Source of the DNA: Paenibacillus segetis
GTDB taxonomy: Bacteria > Bacillota > Bacilli > Paenibacillales > Paenibacillaceae
Assembly: GCF_014639155.1 (NCBI RefSeq)
Contig: NZ_BMFT01000001.1
Location: 496,001 to 560,000, forward strand
Length of the DNA stretch: 64,000 bases
Direction: 5' to 3'
The notes beneath the pieces are model-generated. The model was not told the origin of the DNA, made no database searches, and was given only the letters and a program-made list of their open reading frames with translations. Of this stretch, positions 1 through 8,199 are shown one piece after another. A program made the position numbers and the translations under genes. Every line of letters starts with the position of its first letter. Within the stretch, counting starts at the first letter, position 1.

Positions 1-78
1 CTCGACGAATCTCTCAATATAATGAAGTTACTAGATGAGGTTCGTAGGCAGTGGGGATTACGATATCCTTTTGAATAA
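1..78 (+). CDS. C-terminal end of an unidentified protein (partial)
   Basis: The first 25 codons of the window are open in frame 1 and end at a TAA. The encoded tail ends in RQWGLRYPFE. The start lies outside the window. Twenty-three bases separate its stop from the next gene, so the two could be cotranscribed. The fragment is too short to assign a family. Confidence 0.5.
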   Translation, partial: LDESLNIMKLLDEVRRQWGLRYPFE

Positions 79-101
79 GTAGTCATAAGGAGGAGACCGA
101 A

Positions 102-593
102 ATGAAATTGTATTTCAAAGACAATTTTCTTAACGCGGGGATTGGCGATATTATGAACGAATCCGGAGGCAAGATCGGTAGTTTGGATCTGAAAGGTGCC
201 TTCGGTTCCTCTCTGGACGTGTATGATTTGGCAGATAACCTCTTATTCGGGGGTAAATTTCAATGGGGAAAGTGGGAAGTTACGGCTGCTGATGGACGCT
301 CTGTTGGGTTGTTAAAGGCCCGAATCAGTTTCTTCTCCAAGCGATTCACGTATGAGGCTTTTGGCCGAGGCGAGTTCGAGATAACATCCCCTGCCATGTC
401 CAAGGAATACAATATTGAAAGAAGTAATGGGGAAACGGTAGCGTCTTTTTCCAAAACGAATAGCTGGATGATGCCTGGGGCTTATTGTTTGAATAATTAT
501 AGTTCTGACTTAGATGACTATGAACTTGTCACAGTTGTGATGGGTGTCAATGCTATACGTAAGCGGCAGCAGTCTAGTGCTAATTCTGTTTGA
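102..593 (+). CDS. Tubby C-terminal-like / LURP-one-like protein
   Basis: This 163-residue protein has no signal peptide or membrane segment. It has alternating beta-strand character, with repeated short segments such as KIGSLDLKG, LLFGGKF and FTYEAFGRGEFEI, and ends in VTVVMGVNAIRKRQQ. That closing helix is typical of the bacterial LURP-one/tubby-like fold (relatives of Bacillus YxjI). The ATG follows an AAGGAGGAG ribosome binding site with normal spacing. The molecular role of these bacterial proteins is not established; the scramblase-like fold suggests lipid or ligand binding. The family assignment comes from overall pattern and is moderately certain. Confidence 0.55.
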   Translation: MKLYFKDNFLNAGIGDIMNESGGKIGSLDLKGAFGSSLDVYDLADNLLFGGKFQWGKWEVTAADGRSVGLLKARISFFSKRFTYEAFGRGEFEITSPAMSKEYNIERSNGETVASFSKTNSWMMPGAYCLNNYSSDLDDYELVTVVMGVNAIRKRQQSSANSV

Positions 594-798
594 GTAAATC
601 ATTTTTATTACATAAAAGTCTTTCAGGGGTTACATAGTAAATAGAATATGAAGGTTGTGGAAGCTGTAAAGTTATGGATTATTCGTGGTCAAGAAGCAGG
701 TATTTCGAAAATATTGTATAATGGAGAGAAATGTGTGGTCCTGCAGATTTATTAGAACTGAGGCTGTACAGCAATAATTTGGAAGAGGTGTACCATTT

Positions 799-1974
799 TT
801 GGAGAATCATGACTTACTGCTTGAACAGAAAAATATACAACATGCTATTATAGGTGATGTTATTACCGACTTATCTGAGATCCTTAGTAATCTTTCAAAG
901 GCAAGATTATCTGCATTGGCGTCGACACTTAAGCTACAAGGTCGCTCGAAGATGAAGAAGGATGAGCTTGCTGCTGCTTTGGTGAGTGAGATTACAGATG
1001 TGGAAAAACTAGAGTCCATTCTACTACGCTTAGAATCCGCAGAGTGGGAGTTGTTCGAATCACTGCTCGATACACCGATTCAACAGGACAATTTCGCTAA
1101 ATACGGATATTATTATTTCTTAATGGAGCACGGGTTGATCTTTACTTATTTTAACGACAATAAGCTGTATTTGATTGTTCCTGATCAGGTTCGTACTGCT
1201 TATGCTCAAATAAATCAGACTGAATTCAGAAAAGCCCATGACAGACGTCTTAATATCTATAACTACACTTTGGCTTTGACTAACCTGTATGGGATCTTTA
1301 AGCCGGATCAACTTCTGAAGATCTTTAATGATCAGAAGAATGACTCGCCACTTAGCGAACAAGAGCTTATGTCAAATATCTCTGTTTTCTTAGAAAGAGA
1401 GCAGAACTTCGTCCTGAAGGATGAGTATATTGTTAATACCTCTCTCCTGTTTGAAGGGGACGAGAAAGAGTACAACGAACTATTGAAGCATATTAAGAAC
1501 AAGCCACATTATGTTCCAGCTAAGAATGAGCTTCTCCAATATGCGGATGACAGTTATTTTGAGATTACAAAGCAACTAGTAACTCTACGCAATTATTTAT
1601 CCAAAGACCTGTGTCGTGATCCCGAGCTGCTCGACTATTTGATCGATGATATTCAGCTAGCATGTTCAACGGAATCGTCACTACAGGAAATTGTCTATGA
1701 ATTTGAGAGAAGAGAAATTCAATTTCATAACAAAGAACAAGCCCAAAACGTAATGTCTCTAATCGCTGATGTGTACAACCATACTAGACTGTGGTCGAAC
1801 TGTGGATATACACCAACAGAGATGAGTAAGCTTCCGGGTAATTTCCGTTCAGGTCCGATGGCGGTACCGTTCCGTGTACCTAACAACCAGCCGGTTAACG
1901 TAACTAAGATCGGTAGGAACGACCCTTGTCCTTGCGGTAGTGGGGCTAAGTATAAGAAATGCTGTGGTAAGTAG
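799..1974 (+). CDS. SEC-C motif protein with Rho_N/SAP-like N-terminal helix pair
   Basis: The 391-residue protein probably starts at a TTG, eight bases after GAAGAGGTG. Residues about 28-65 ([15 protein letters not shown], then [14 protein letters not shown]) resemble the Rho N-terminal/SAP helix-extended-helix found in nucleic-acid-binding proteins. The last 18 residues form a complete SEC-C zinc motif, [18 protein letters not shown], as at the SecA C-terminus. The middle is a long helical region without a recognised motif. A terminator follows directly, so it is probably monocistronic. SEC-C motifs bind zinc and often mediate ribosome or protein contacts. A nucleic-acid or ribosome-associated role is inferred. 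Confidence 0.7.
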   Translation: MENHDLLLEQKNIQHAIIGDVITDLSEILSNLSKARLSALASTLKLQGRSKMKKDELAAALVSEITDVEKLESILLRLESAEWELFESLLDTPIQQDNFAKYGYYYFLMEHGLIFTYFNDNKLYLIVPDQVRTAYAQINQTEFRKAHDRRLNIYNYTLALTNLYGIFKPDQLLKIFNDQKNDSPLSEQELMSNISVFLEREQNFVLKDEYIVNTSLLFEGDEKEYNELLKHIKNKPHYVPAKNELLQYADDSYFEITKQLVTLRNYLSKDLCRDPELLDYLIDDIQLACSTESSLQEIVYEFERREIQFHNKEQAQNVMSLIADVYNHTRLWSNCGYTPTEMSKLPGNFRSGPMAVPFRVPNNQPVNVTKIGRNDPCPCGSGAKYKKCCGK

Positions 1975-1990
1975 CATTACGTTTAAAAAG

Positions 1991-2022
1991 AAAGGCAAGC
2001 TCCTTAGGGGCTTGCCTTTTTT
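1991..2022 (+). terminator. Rho-independent terminator
   Basis: AAGGCAAGC pairs with GCTTGCCTT around a short loop and is followed by a T-run. It lies 17 bases after the SEC-C gene stop. Confidence 0.85.
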
Positions 2023-2042
2023 GTATCAGTGAACTTTAATAT

Positions 2043-2073
2043 TTGACAACAAATGGTGTGGGGGAGATACTAT
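2043..2073 (+). promoter_or_regulatory. Candidate sigma-A promoter for the zinc-ribbon gene
   Basis: TTGACA at 2043-2048 is a perfect -35 box. The -10 is weak: GATACT at 17-bp spacing or TACTAT at 19. It lies about 160 bases upstream of the next gene. Confidence 0.4.
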
Positions 2074-2230
2074 TTTTACATACGTAGGCATAGATAAGTA
2101 GTGATCAATATATGGAGGTGTATGTTACAGATCAAAGTTGGATATTTCGGTAAGTACGCTGCCAGGTCAGTTTGTATATCATGGGATGAATAAATTATGT
2201 AACCAAATATAATTAAGGATGTGACTACAT

Positions 2231-2728
2231 ATGGCTTTCTTTGATAAATTAGGCGAGAAAATTACAAGTACAAGTAAAGATGTAGCTAAGAAAACGAAGG
2301 ATCTAACTGAAATTGCTAAGATCAACATGCAAATCGGTAGTGAAGAAGATAAGCTGAAGAGCAAATATCTTGAGATTGGCAAATTGTATTATGAGTTATT
2401 TAATGAAGCCCCAGGCGAACAGTTTACCAATCTATGTGAAGAGATTACAGCTTCTATCAACCAGATTGATTCATCGAAACGGCAAATCCTAAGCATTAAA
2501 GGAGTGAAAATCTGTACCAATTGTGGTGCAGAAGTACTTCAAGATGCTGCATTCTGCGGCTCATGTGGGGTTAAAGTAGAAGAGGAAATTCCTGAGGAAT
2601 CATTAACGGTAATCGATGCCGAAGTAGAAATCATAGTACCGCAAATCCATTGTTCACACTGTGATAGTGTGATTAATGCAGATGCTGCATTCTGTGGAAG
2701 TTGTGGACAAAAGGTCGAACAGGTGTAA
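2231..2728 (+). CDS. Double zinc-ribbon protein
   Basis: A 165-residue soluble protein. The first 90 residues are charged and helical (coiled-coil-like, rich in K and E). Two CxxC...CxxC zinc ribbons follow: CTNCGAEVLQDAAFCGSCG at about 94-112 and a second, CSHCDSVINADAAFCGSCG, near the C-terminus. The repeated AAFCGSCG halves show internal duplication. Such zinc_ribbon_2 modules are common adaptors in Firmicutes. It has its own likely promoter and terminator. No enzymatic motif is visible and its partner is unknown. Confidence 0.75.
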   Translation: MAFFDKLGEKITSTSKDVAKKTKDLTEIAKINMQIGSEEDKLKSKYLEIGKLYYELFNEAPGEQFTNLCEEITASINQIDSSKRQILSIKGVKICTNCGAEVLQDAAFCGSCGVKVEEEIPEESLTVIDAEVEIIVPQIHCSHCDSVINADAAFCGSCGQKVEQV

Positions 2729-2769
2729 ATGTAGATTCAAAGTAAATGAAGAAAAGATTTGAATGTTGA

Positions 2770-2795
2770 ACTCCCCTGAACTCAGGGGAGTTTTT
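2770..2795 (+). terminator. Rho-independent terminator
   Basis: ACTCCCCTGA pairs with TCAGGGGAGT and is followed by five T. It is placed 42 bases after the zinc-ribbon gene. Confidence 0.85.
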
Positions 2796-2819
2796 GTGAT
2801 TTATAGTCTCTTTAGCATA

Positions 2820-2844
2820 GAAATTTATCAACAAGATAAATTTC
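2820..2844. repeat. Inverted repeat upstream of nagB, possible operator
   Basis: GAAATTTATC and GATAAATTTC form a perfect 10-bp inverted repeat around AACAA. It sits in the 290-base gap before nagB and has no T-run, so it is more likely an operator than a terminator. No promoter could be assigned with confidence in the rest of that gap. Confidence 0.35.
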
Positions 2845-3018
2845 AGGTTGTAATGGCTGCTGCTGAATTACCCTTATATATGGAGAGATCGAGATCACAG
2901 AGCTACCTAAGTGTTATTGTAGGAAATTAACCCCCGATTAGAGGATTTTGGACCACTGAGATAAACGTGGGAGAGTTACTATTAAGGTGTGTATTCTTAC
3001 TATAACGGAGGTGCTTTC

Positions 3019-3741
3019 ATGCGGATTATTGTAAAAGATACGGAACAAGAGCTGGATATGGCAGCCGCACTTGAAGTAACCAAGCAGGTTATTGTGAAAC
3101 CGGACAGTGTAATAACCTTTGCCGGAGGGCAGACCACGATTGGACTTCATCATGAAATCGTACATTTGTATCAGCAGTGGGGCGTGGATTACTCAAAAAT
3201 GAAGGCGTTTACATTAGACGAGTATGTGGGACTCTCTCCCGAAGATCACAAAAGTGTGAGCTTCAGAATTCGCAATCAAGTATTGGACCATCTCAATATA
3301 AAAAGTGAACATATTCATATGCCTGATGGCATGGCGGAGGATCTGGACACAGCTTGCCATGAATACAGTCGTCTTCTGGACAAGCATCCTGTAGACCTTG
3401 AAGTACTAGGTATAGGTACGAACGGTCATATCGGTTTTAATGAACCAGGAACCGCCTTTCATCTGGATACGCATGTGAAAGATCTGGAGAGCAGGACTGC
3501 CGAGATGAAGGCGGGATTTTTTGGCTCTGCGGCGATGGTACCGAAGCAAGGTCTTACTGTGGGAATCAAGCGAATCATGATGTCCAAGCAAATTTTGCTA
3601 CTTGCCAAGGGGGAGAGCAAAGCAGAGATCATTAAAAAGGCATTATATGGTGAAATTACACCGGAGATTCCTGCATCCGTTCTACAATTACATCCTTTTC
3701 TAACCGTGATCCTTGATAAAGAAGCTGCCAAAATACTCTAG
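3019..3741 (+). CDS. nagB: Glucosamine-6-phosphate deaminase
   Basis: NagB converts glucosamine-6-phosphate to fructose-6-phosphate and ammonia. The product is 240 residues, close to the short Bacillus-type enzyme. Visible motifs are LDEYVG (Asp67, catalytic region) and LGIGTNGHIGFNEPG (Asn135, His137, Glu142). The Asn where E. coli has Asp is what I recall for the monomeric Bacillus form, so it is not a defect. I chose the ATG at 3019 because GGAGG sits 8-10 bases ahead; an in-frame GTG at 2989 has no comparable site. It is first in a run with a ROK kinase and a GH9 enzyme, and no nagA deacetylase is adjacent. This suggests the substrate is unacetylated glucosamine. Confidence 0.92.
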   Translation: MRIIVKDTEQELDMAAALEVTKQVIVKPDSVITFAGGQTTIGLHHEIVHLYQQWGVDYSKMKAFTLDEYVGLSPEDHKSVSFRIRNQVLDHLNIKSEHIHMPDGMAEDLDTACHEYSRLLDKHPVDLEVLGIGTNGHIGFNEPGTAFHLDTHVKDLESRTAEMKAGFFGSAAMVPKQGLTVGIKRIMMSKQILLLAKGESKAEIIKKALYGEITPEIPASVLQLHPFLTVILDKEAAKIL

Positions 3742-3785
3742 AAGTGAGCCGTAGTAACTAAACTCAACCCATAGGAGGTTATCGC

Positions 3786-4757
3786 GTGTACCCAGATGAT
3801 CCAGTTACCATTGGAATTGACATTGGTGCAACAAAAATACTTATCGGATCTGTGACGCGGGAGGGAAAGGTTGTTCAGCAACGTAGATATGACATCGATC
3901 TTTCGACTGAAACTGTGCTGAAAAGTAGTATATATGATTCTATCGATGATTATATGGCGGGGCAGCCAGGTAGAAATGTATCCAAGACCATTGGTATTGG
4001 GGTGTTCGGGCATGTCGATTACGAACACGGTAAATGGTTGGGAAGCATGCGGTTGCCTGGAATGAGCAAGCTCCATTTTAGAGAGGATTTACAGGAAAAA
4101 TATGGTTTTGATATTGCAGTGGATAACGATGTTCATGCGGCAACCCTTGCTGAGATGTATCTGGGTAAAGGACGTCAATACAGAAACTTCTTATATGTGA
4201 ATATCGGAACAGGAATTGCTGCCGGTATTGTAAGTGATGGAAGATTGGTGCGCGGGGCTGTTAATTATGCAGGGGAGATCGGTCATATTTTTGTTGGAAA
4301 AGATATGGAACCTTGCATGTGCGGGAGAAACTGGTGTATGGAAACAGCCGCTTCTGGTGGAGGGTTGATCCGCCGGGCAAGCAGCTGGTTAAGTGATTAT
4401 CCAGATTCAATTCTAGCCCCTCTGATCCAATCGGGCACTGTCGTCTCGATGGATATTTTCCTAGCAGCGCGGCTTGGAGATTCATTAGCGAAAAAAATTT
4501 ACAAGGAATTCATCTGGTCCATGGGAATAGGTCTAGTTAATCTAGTGAATATACTGAATCCGGAAGCCATCATCATGGGTGGCGGCGTCATGCAAGATGA
4601 GTGGATGTTGAAGGAATTGAGTGGTTTTGTGTATCAGAATGCGGCAAAAGTTCCCAGCAGTGCACTGCGAGAAATCACGCTCACCGAGCTTGGACCACAG
4701 GTAGTAGGTCTGCTTGGAGCGGCATGTCTGGCATGGAATTACGAAGGAATGAAATGA
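3786..4757 (+). CDS. ROK family sugar kinase (probable glucosamine/GlcNAc kinase)
   Basis: A 323-residue cytoplasmic kinase starting at a GTG after TAGGAGGTT. The N-terminal phosphate-binding motif IDIGATK, the catalytic DNDVHAATLAE segment, GEIGHIFV and the zinc-binding CMCGRNWCME motif (C-x-C-G-x2-C-x-E) are all intact, as is the GGGVMQDEW segment near the C-terminus. ROK proteins with these motifs phosphorylate glucose, mannose, glucosamine or N-acetylglucosamine; no N-terminal HTH is present, so it is a kinase, not a repressor. Between nagB and the GH9 gene, glucosamine is the most sensible substrate. That specificity is inferred from context. Confidence 0.85.
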   Translation: MYPDDPVTIGIDIGATKILIGSVTREGKVVQQRRYDIDLSTETVLKSSIYDSIDDYMAGQPGRNVSKTIGIGVFGHVDYEHGKWLGSMRLPGMSKLHFREDLQEKYGFDIAVDNDVHAATLAEMYLGKGRQYRNFLYVNIGTGIAAGIVSDGRLVRGAVNYAGEIGHIFVGKDMEPCMCGRNWCMETAASGGGLIRRASSWLSDYPDSILAPLIQSGTVVSMDIFLAARLGDSLAKKIYKEFIWSMGIGLVNLVNILNPEAIIMGGGVMQDEWMLKELSGFVYQNAAKVPSSALREITLTELGPQVVGLLGAACLAWNYEGMK

Positions 4758-4806
4758 AATCAAAGTTAATCAATCTATATTATTTTGGAAGGGATATGAG
4801 GTAGCA

Positions 4807-6570
4807 ATGAAGATACTAATGAATCATATCGGATATGACCGTTGCGCCGCAAAACACGCAGTTATTATAGGAATAAACGGAGAGGAGGCAGGGGAGTTTC
4901 GGGTAGTTGATGGTGCTACGAGCTCGGTAGTATACAGCGGGTCAGCGATAGCAAATGGTCCGGTAAATCGGTGGAAGGACTGGTATTTCTGGACAATAGA
5001 TTTTGATAGTGTGCAAGAAGAGGGCAGCTACTATATCGAGTGTGACACTTCGGGAGGAAATTTGCGTTCCTATGAGTTTTTAATAGAGGATAATCTACTA
5101 GGAAGACAAAGTCTTTCCGATGTTATATTTTATTTTAAAGCACAGCGCTGTACGGGTGATTTCGATAGATACGATTATCACCTACCTTTTACGGGAGAGA
5201 GAGAAGGTCGACATGACCTACATGGTGGCTGGTATGACGCCACTGGAGATTATGGCAAACACTTATCTCACCAATCACATACAACCTACTTTAATCCACA
5301 GCAAGGATCATTTACGGCTTGGGTGCTATTTAAAGTGCATGAACTTTTGGAGGATTCAGGTAATTCCCATTATTATCAGATCAAGCGTAGAATCATGGAC
5401 GAAGCGATGTACGGTGCGGATTATATGTATAGGATGAAGGCACCTTCAGGAACCTTCTTCCGTTCGGTAAGGCGGATCGGTGAATTTATGAAGGCCGAGG
5501 ATCGGGGAATATCATTTCAATATAAGGGTTCATCTACTCAGTTTGGAGCTGCAGCGACTGCGGGTGAAGAACAGATTACCGATGAGTCTTACGAGACAGG
5601 TTTTCGGCAGGGGGCAGGTTTTGCCATTGCTACCTTGGCTGCGGCGAGCAGGTATTCTTATCCTGGAGACTATACTCGTGAGCAATATCTCGAGGCGGCA
5701 AAGGAAGCCTACGCTCATCTGGAGAAGAATAATCACCTTTATTTAAATGATGGTAAGCCCAATATTCTTGATGAATACTGTGCGCTTACAGCACTTACCG
5801 AATTGTATAAAGCATCTCTTGAACCTGATTATCTAAAAAAAGCTGGTGAAACGGCTAGCCGCTTGATTGGATATTTACGTTCTAGTGGGGAGTGGAATCA
5901 TTACTGGAGTGCCAATGATGAAGGGCGCCCATTTTTTCATCCTTCGGATGCAGGGCTACCGGTAATCGCACTGCTGAACTATTTGGACATCGAAAAGAAT
6001 AAGGATATACGCGCCAAAGTTCTGGAAACGGTAAAAAAAGCGATGCAGTTTGAGCTAGAAATTACCCGAGAAGTGAACAATCCTTTTGGTCTGGCGCGTC
6101 AATTGGTTCAAAGTAGTGATGGAAGAAGATACACCGCGTTTTTCCTTCCTCATCATACCGAGGCTTCACCTTGGTGGCAGGGTGAGAATGCCCGATTGGC
6201 TTCTCTTGCCGCGGCTGCAAGGTTGCTCAACAAGCATCTTGATGAACAAGACAACCTGAAGGTAGAGTTACAGTCTTATGCAGATCATCAGCTCAATTGG
6301 ATTCTAGGCCTGAATCCATATGATAGTTGTATGCTCCAAGGATCAGGTAGGAATAATCCAGCGTACCATTTTATATATGGTTTCGATTATATGAATTGCC
6401 CAGGAGGAATCTGTAACGGGATTACAGGTGATGATTCTGGTGGAGATGGAATTGAGTATTTTGCACAATCAAAGGTGGGCGTAATCGATGATAACTGGCG
6501 GTGGGGTGAACAATGGCTACCTCATGCTTCCTGGTATATGTATACCGTTGTGCTTGGGAGTTTAGAGTAG
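4807..6570 (+). CDS. Glycoside hydrolase family 9, probable intracellular exo-beta-D-glucosaminidase
   Basis: 587 residues without a signal peptide, so the enzyme should act in the cytoplasm on imported sugars. Residues about 1-95 form the Ig-like CelD_N domain (starts MNHIGYDRCAAKHAVI). The (alpha/alpha)6 catalytic domain follows. GGWYDATGDYGKHLSH carries Asp144 and Asp148, spaced as the nucleophile-activating pair of GH9 glucosaminidases, and Glu568 in WGEQWLPHASW is a good candidate proton donor. The DATGD form, with one residue more than the cellulase DAGD, resembles the Vibrio/Photobacterium glucosaminidases as I recall them. Context with nagB and a ROK kinase supports hydrolysis of glucosamine disaccharides. 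A cellodextrinase remains possible. Confidence 0.8.
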   Translation: MKILMNHIGYDRCAAKHAVIIGINGEEAGEFRVVDGATSSVVYSGSAIANGPVNRWKDWYFWTIDFDSVQEEGSYYIECDTSGGNLRSYEFLIEDNLLGRQSLSDVIFYFKAQRCTGDFDRYDYHLPFTGEREGRHDLHGGWYDATGDYGKHLSHQSHTTYFNPQQGSFTAWVLFKVHELLEDSGNSHYYQIKRRIMDEAMYGADYMYRMKAPSGTFFRSVRRIGEFMKAEDRGISFQYKGSSTQFGAAATAGEEQITDESYETGFRQGAGFAIATLAAASRYSYPGDYTREQYLEAAKEAYAHLEKNNHLYLNDGKPNILDEYCALTALTELYKASLEPDYLKKAGETASRLIGYLRSSGEWNHYWSANDEGRPFFHPSDAGLPVIALLNYLDIEKNKDIRAKVLETVKKAMQFELEITREVNNPFGLARQLVQSSDGRRYTAFFLPHHTEASPWWQGENARLASLAAAARLLNKHLDEQDNLKVELQSYADHQLNWILGLNPYDSCMLQGSGRNNPAYHFIYGFDYMNCPGGICNGITGDDSGGDGIEYFAQSKVGVIDDNWRWGEQWLPHASWYMYTVVLGSLE

Positions 6571-6597
6571 AATAAGGGGCAATAGGGAAGGTGATTA

Positions 6598-6628
6598 TAC
6601 AACAAAACAGCTCTCCACAGAGAGCTGT
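6598..6628 (-). terminator. Terminator between convergent genes
   Basis: ACAGCTCTC pairs with GAGAGCTGT around CACA. On the minus strand the hairpin is followed by a T-rich run (TTTTGTTGT), so it best serves the DUF1232 gene. The same stem could also help end the plus-strand GH9 transcript. Confidence 0.6.
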
Positions 6629-6656
6629 CTAGTAGATAAAGATTTTATGGCGTAGC

Positions 6657-7046
6657 TTATGGCTGCGCCTTTTCGTTGTCTCCATTAAAGAAAGTCTCTG
6701 CTTTATCCCGGTGCTCGTCCGTAACCTGAGCGGAAATCGCCTTGATTCCTGCCGCGATTACGGCTGCATCATCAGTAAAACCAAGTCCAATTAGCGCATC
6801 AGGAATAGCGTCTATCGGGGAAATGAAATAAGCGAGCGCACCGAAGGCGATGCCTTTTGCCCATAATGGGGTTTTGGCGTCTAACGCACAATAGTACATT
6901 GCAATCGCATCCTTGGTGAATGGGATTTTCCCGGCGAATTTCTTGGTTTTAGCCCAAAAGTTCTTCGTCACTATTTCCTCATTCTCTTTGCTATAGGGTA
7001 GCTCCTGCGCTGTCAACTCCGGACCAAAATGATCATCGACTTTCAT
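6657..7046 (-). CDS. DUF1232 (YkvA-like) membrane-associated protein
   Basis: A 129-residue protein. The DUF1232 signature ALAYFISPIDAIPDALIGLGFTDDAA is split here for reading: ALAYFISPIDAIPD then ALIGLGFTDD, near residues 69-95, in a short hydrophobic hairpin. The N-terminal 50 residues are charged. The family is widespread and its function is unknown. The start ATG follows AGGAGGTAATCC, an excellent ribosome binding site on the minus strand. It is transcribed alone and away from the rbs-like operon. Confidence 0.8.
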   Translation of the reverse strand: MKVDDHFGPELTAQELPYSKENEEIVTKNFWAKTKKFAGKIPFTKDAIAMYYCALDAKTPLWAKGIAFGALAYFISPIDAIPDALIGLGFTDDAAVIAAGIKAISAQVTDEHRDKAETFFNGDNEKAQP

Positions 7047-7142
7047 TATGGATTACCTCCTGAAGAATCATATAACCCAGTATATTACTTTCTGTTACTA
7101 TAGACAAAAAATTGTGATATAAAATTATGTTAAATAATGGAT

Positions 7143-7171
7143 TTGACTTGCGATTTGTTAAGTAGTATATT
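7143..7171 (+). promoter_or_regulatory. Sigma-A promoter of the rbsR-rbsK operon
   Basis: TTGACT (7143-7148) and TATATT (7166-7171) are separated by 17 bp. Transcription would begin near 7178, inside the palindrome next to it. Confidence 0.7.
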
Positions 7172-7177
7172 CTATGT

Positions 7178-7189
7178 GTAACCGGTTAC
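7178..7189. promoter_or_regulatory. LacI-family (RbsR) operator
   Basis: GTAACCGGTTAC is a perfect 12-bp palindrome centred on CpG, the typical half-site form for LacI/RbsR regulators. It overlaps the predicted transcription start of the regulator's own operon, which suggests autorepression relieved by a ribose- or nucleoside-derived ligand. Confidence 0.65.
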
Positions 7190-7211
7190 CTATCTGAAGT
7201 GGAGTGAAGAT

Positions 7212-8186
7212 ATGGCTTCAATAAAAGATGTTGCTAAGCTTGCGGGCGTATCCGTTGCCACGGTATCTAGAGTGCTAAATGACAAAGGATATGTGGGACA
7301 GCATTCGAGGGAAATGGTAGAACAAGCGATTAAACAGTTGAACTACAAGCCAAATGAGGTAGCTAGAAGTCTGTTCAAGAAACAATCGAATACGATTGGT
7401 CTAATTGTGCCGGATATCATGAATCCTTATTTTCCCGAGTTAGCTAGAGCTGTCGAAGATACGGCTTCTAAGTTTGGATACAATGTTATTCTATGCAACT
7501 CAGATGAAGATAGGGTGAAAGAACAAACATACCTAGATATGCTACAGCAAAACTATGTAAACGGTATCATTGTTTCTTCTAATACAATGACCGCTGAACA
7601 GATTAGAGAACTTAATATTCCCGTTGTAAGTATTGACCGAGAAATTAGCAAAGGGCTTCCGACGATTGTTGTGGAGAACATGAAAGGGGCCAGTAAAGCT
7701 ACTCACTTTCTGATGAATAAAGGATGCAGCAGAATTGCACATATCAGAGGTCCTCAGGGGGTTGTCAATGCGGAGGAACGTTGTGAAGGTTATAGAGAAG
7801 TAGTTCATCAGGAAGCATGGTTCAGTGAAAGCTACATTGTCGATGGAGATTATGACATGGAATCTTCGATCGAAGCTACGCTAGAACTTTTAACAACTCA
7901 CCCTGAGATTGATGGTATTTTTGCAGCGAATGATATCATGGCGATTGGCGCTATGAAGGCTGCTAACCAGCTTGGAATAAGGGTGCCTGAGGAGCTTGCG
8001 ATTATTGGATTTGATGGAATTAGGTTATCTTCCGTAACGATTCCTGAATTAACGACCATTGTTCAGCCGATCTACGAGTTGGGTGAAAAGGCAACAACGA
8101 TGTTAGTTAGTTTAATGAATCAGCAAGAAGTTGGACAAACTTATTATAGATTAGATGTGGAACTTATAGAGAGAAATTCAACGTAA
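7212..8186 (+). CDS. rbsR: LacI-family transcriptional regulator, RbsR-like
   Basis: 324 residues. The N-terminal LacI helix-turn-helix (SIKDVAKLAGVSVATVSRVL) and hinge are followed by a periplasmic-binding-protein-like core with NTIGLIVPDIMNPYFPELA and the later FAANDIMAIGA and IGFDGIRLS segments, all standard for this family. It begins a short operon with ribokinase, nucleoside hydrolase and a permease, and its likely operator overlaps its own promoter. The ligand is inferred to be ribose or a ribose phosphate; the sequence alone does not prove it. Confidence 0.85.
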   Translation: MASIKDVAKLAGVSVATVSRVLNDKGYVGQHSREMVEQAIKQLNYKPNEVARSLFKKQSNTIGLIVPDIMNPYFPELARAVEDTASKFGYNVILCNSDEDRVKEQTYLDMLQQNYVNGIIVSSNTMTAEQIRELNIPVVSIDREISKGLPTIVVENMKGASKATHFLMNKGCSRIAHIRGPQGVVNAEERCEGYREVVHQEAWFSESYIVDGDYDMESSIEATLELLTTHPEIDGIFAANDIMAIGAMKAANQLGIRVPEELAIIGFDGIRLSSVTIPELTTIVQPIYELGEKATTMLVSLMNQQEVGQTYYRLDVELIERNST

Positions 8187-8199
8187 GGAGTAGATAGAG

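Noticed and set aside
3415..3450. NagB has Asn (residue 135) where E. coli NagB has catalytic Asp
   Set aside because: The short Bacillus-type NagB, as I recall it, also has NGHIGFNEPG, so this is a family variant and not a damaged site.
5220..5265. GH9 motif DATGD in place of DAGD
   Set aside because: The extra residue matches the glucosaminidase branch of GH9 and the two Asp keep a four-residue spacing, so the enzyme need not be defective.
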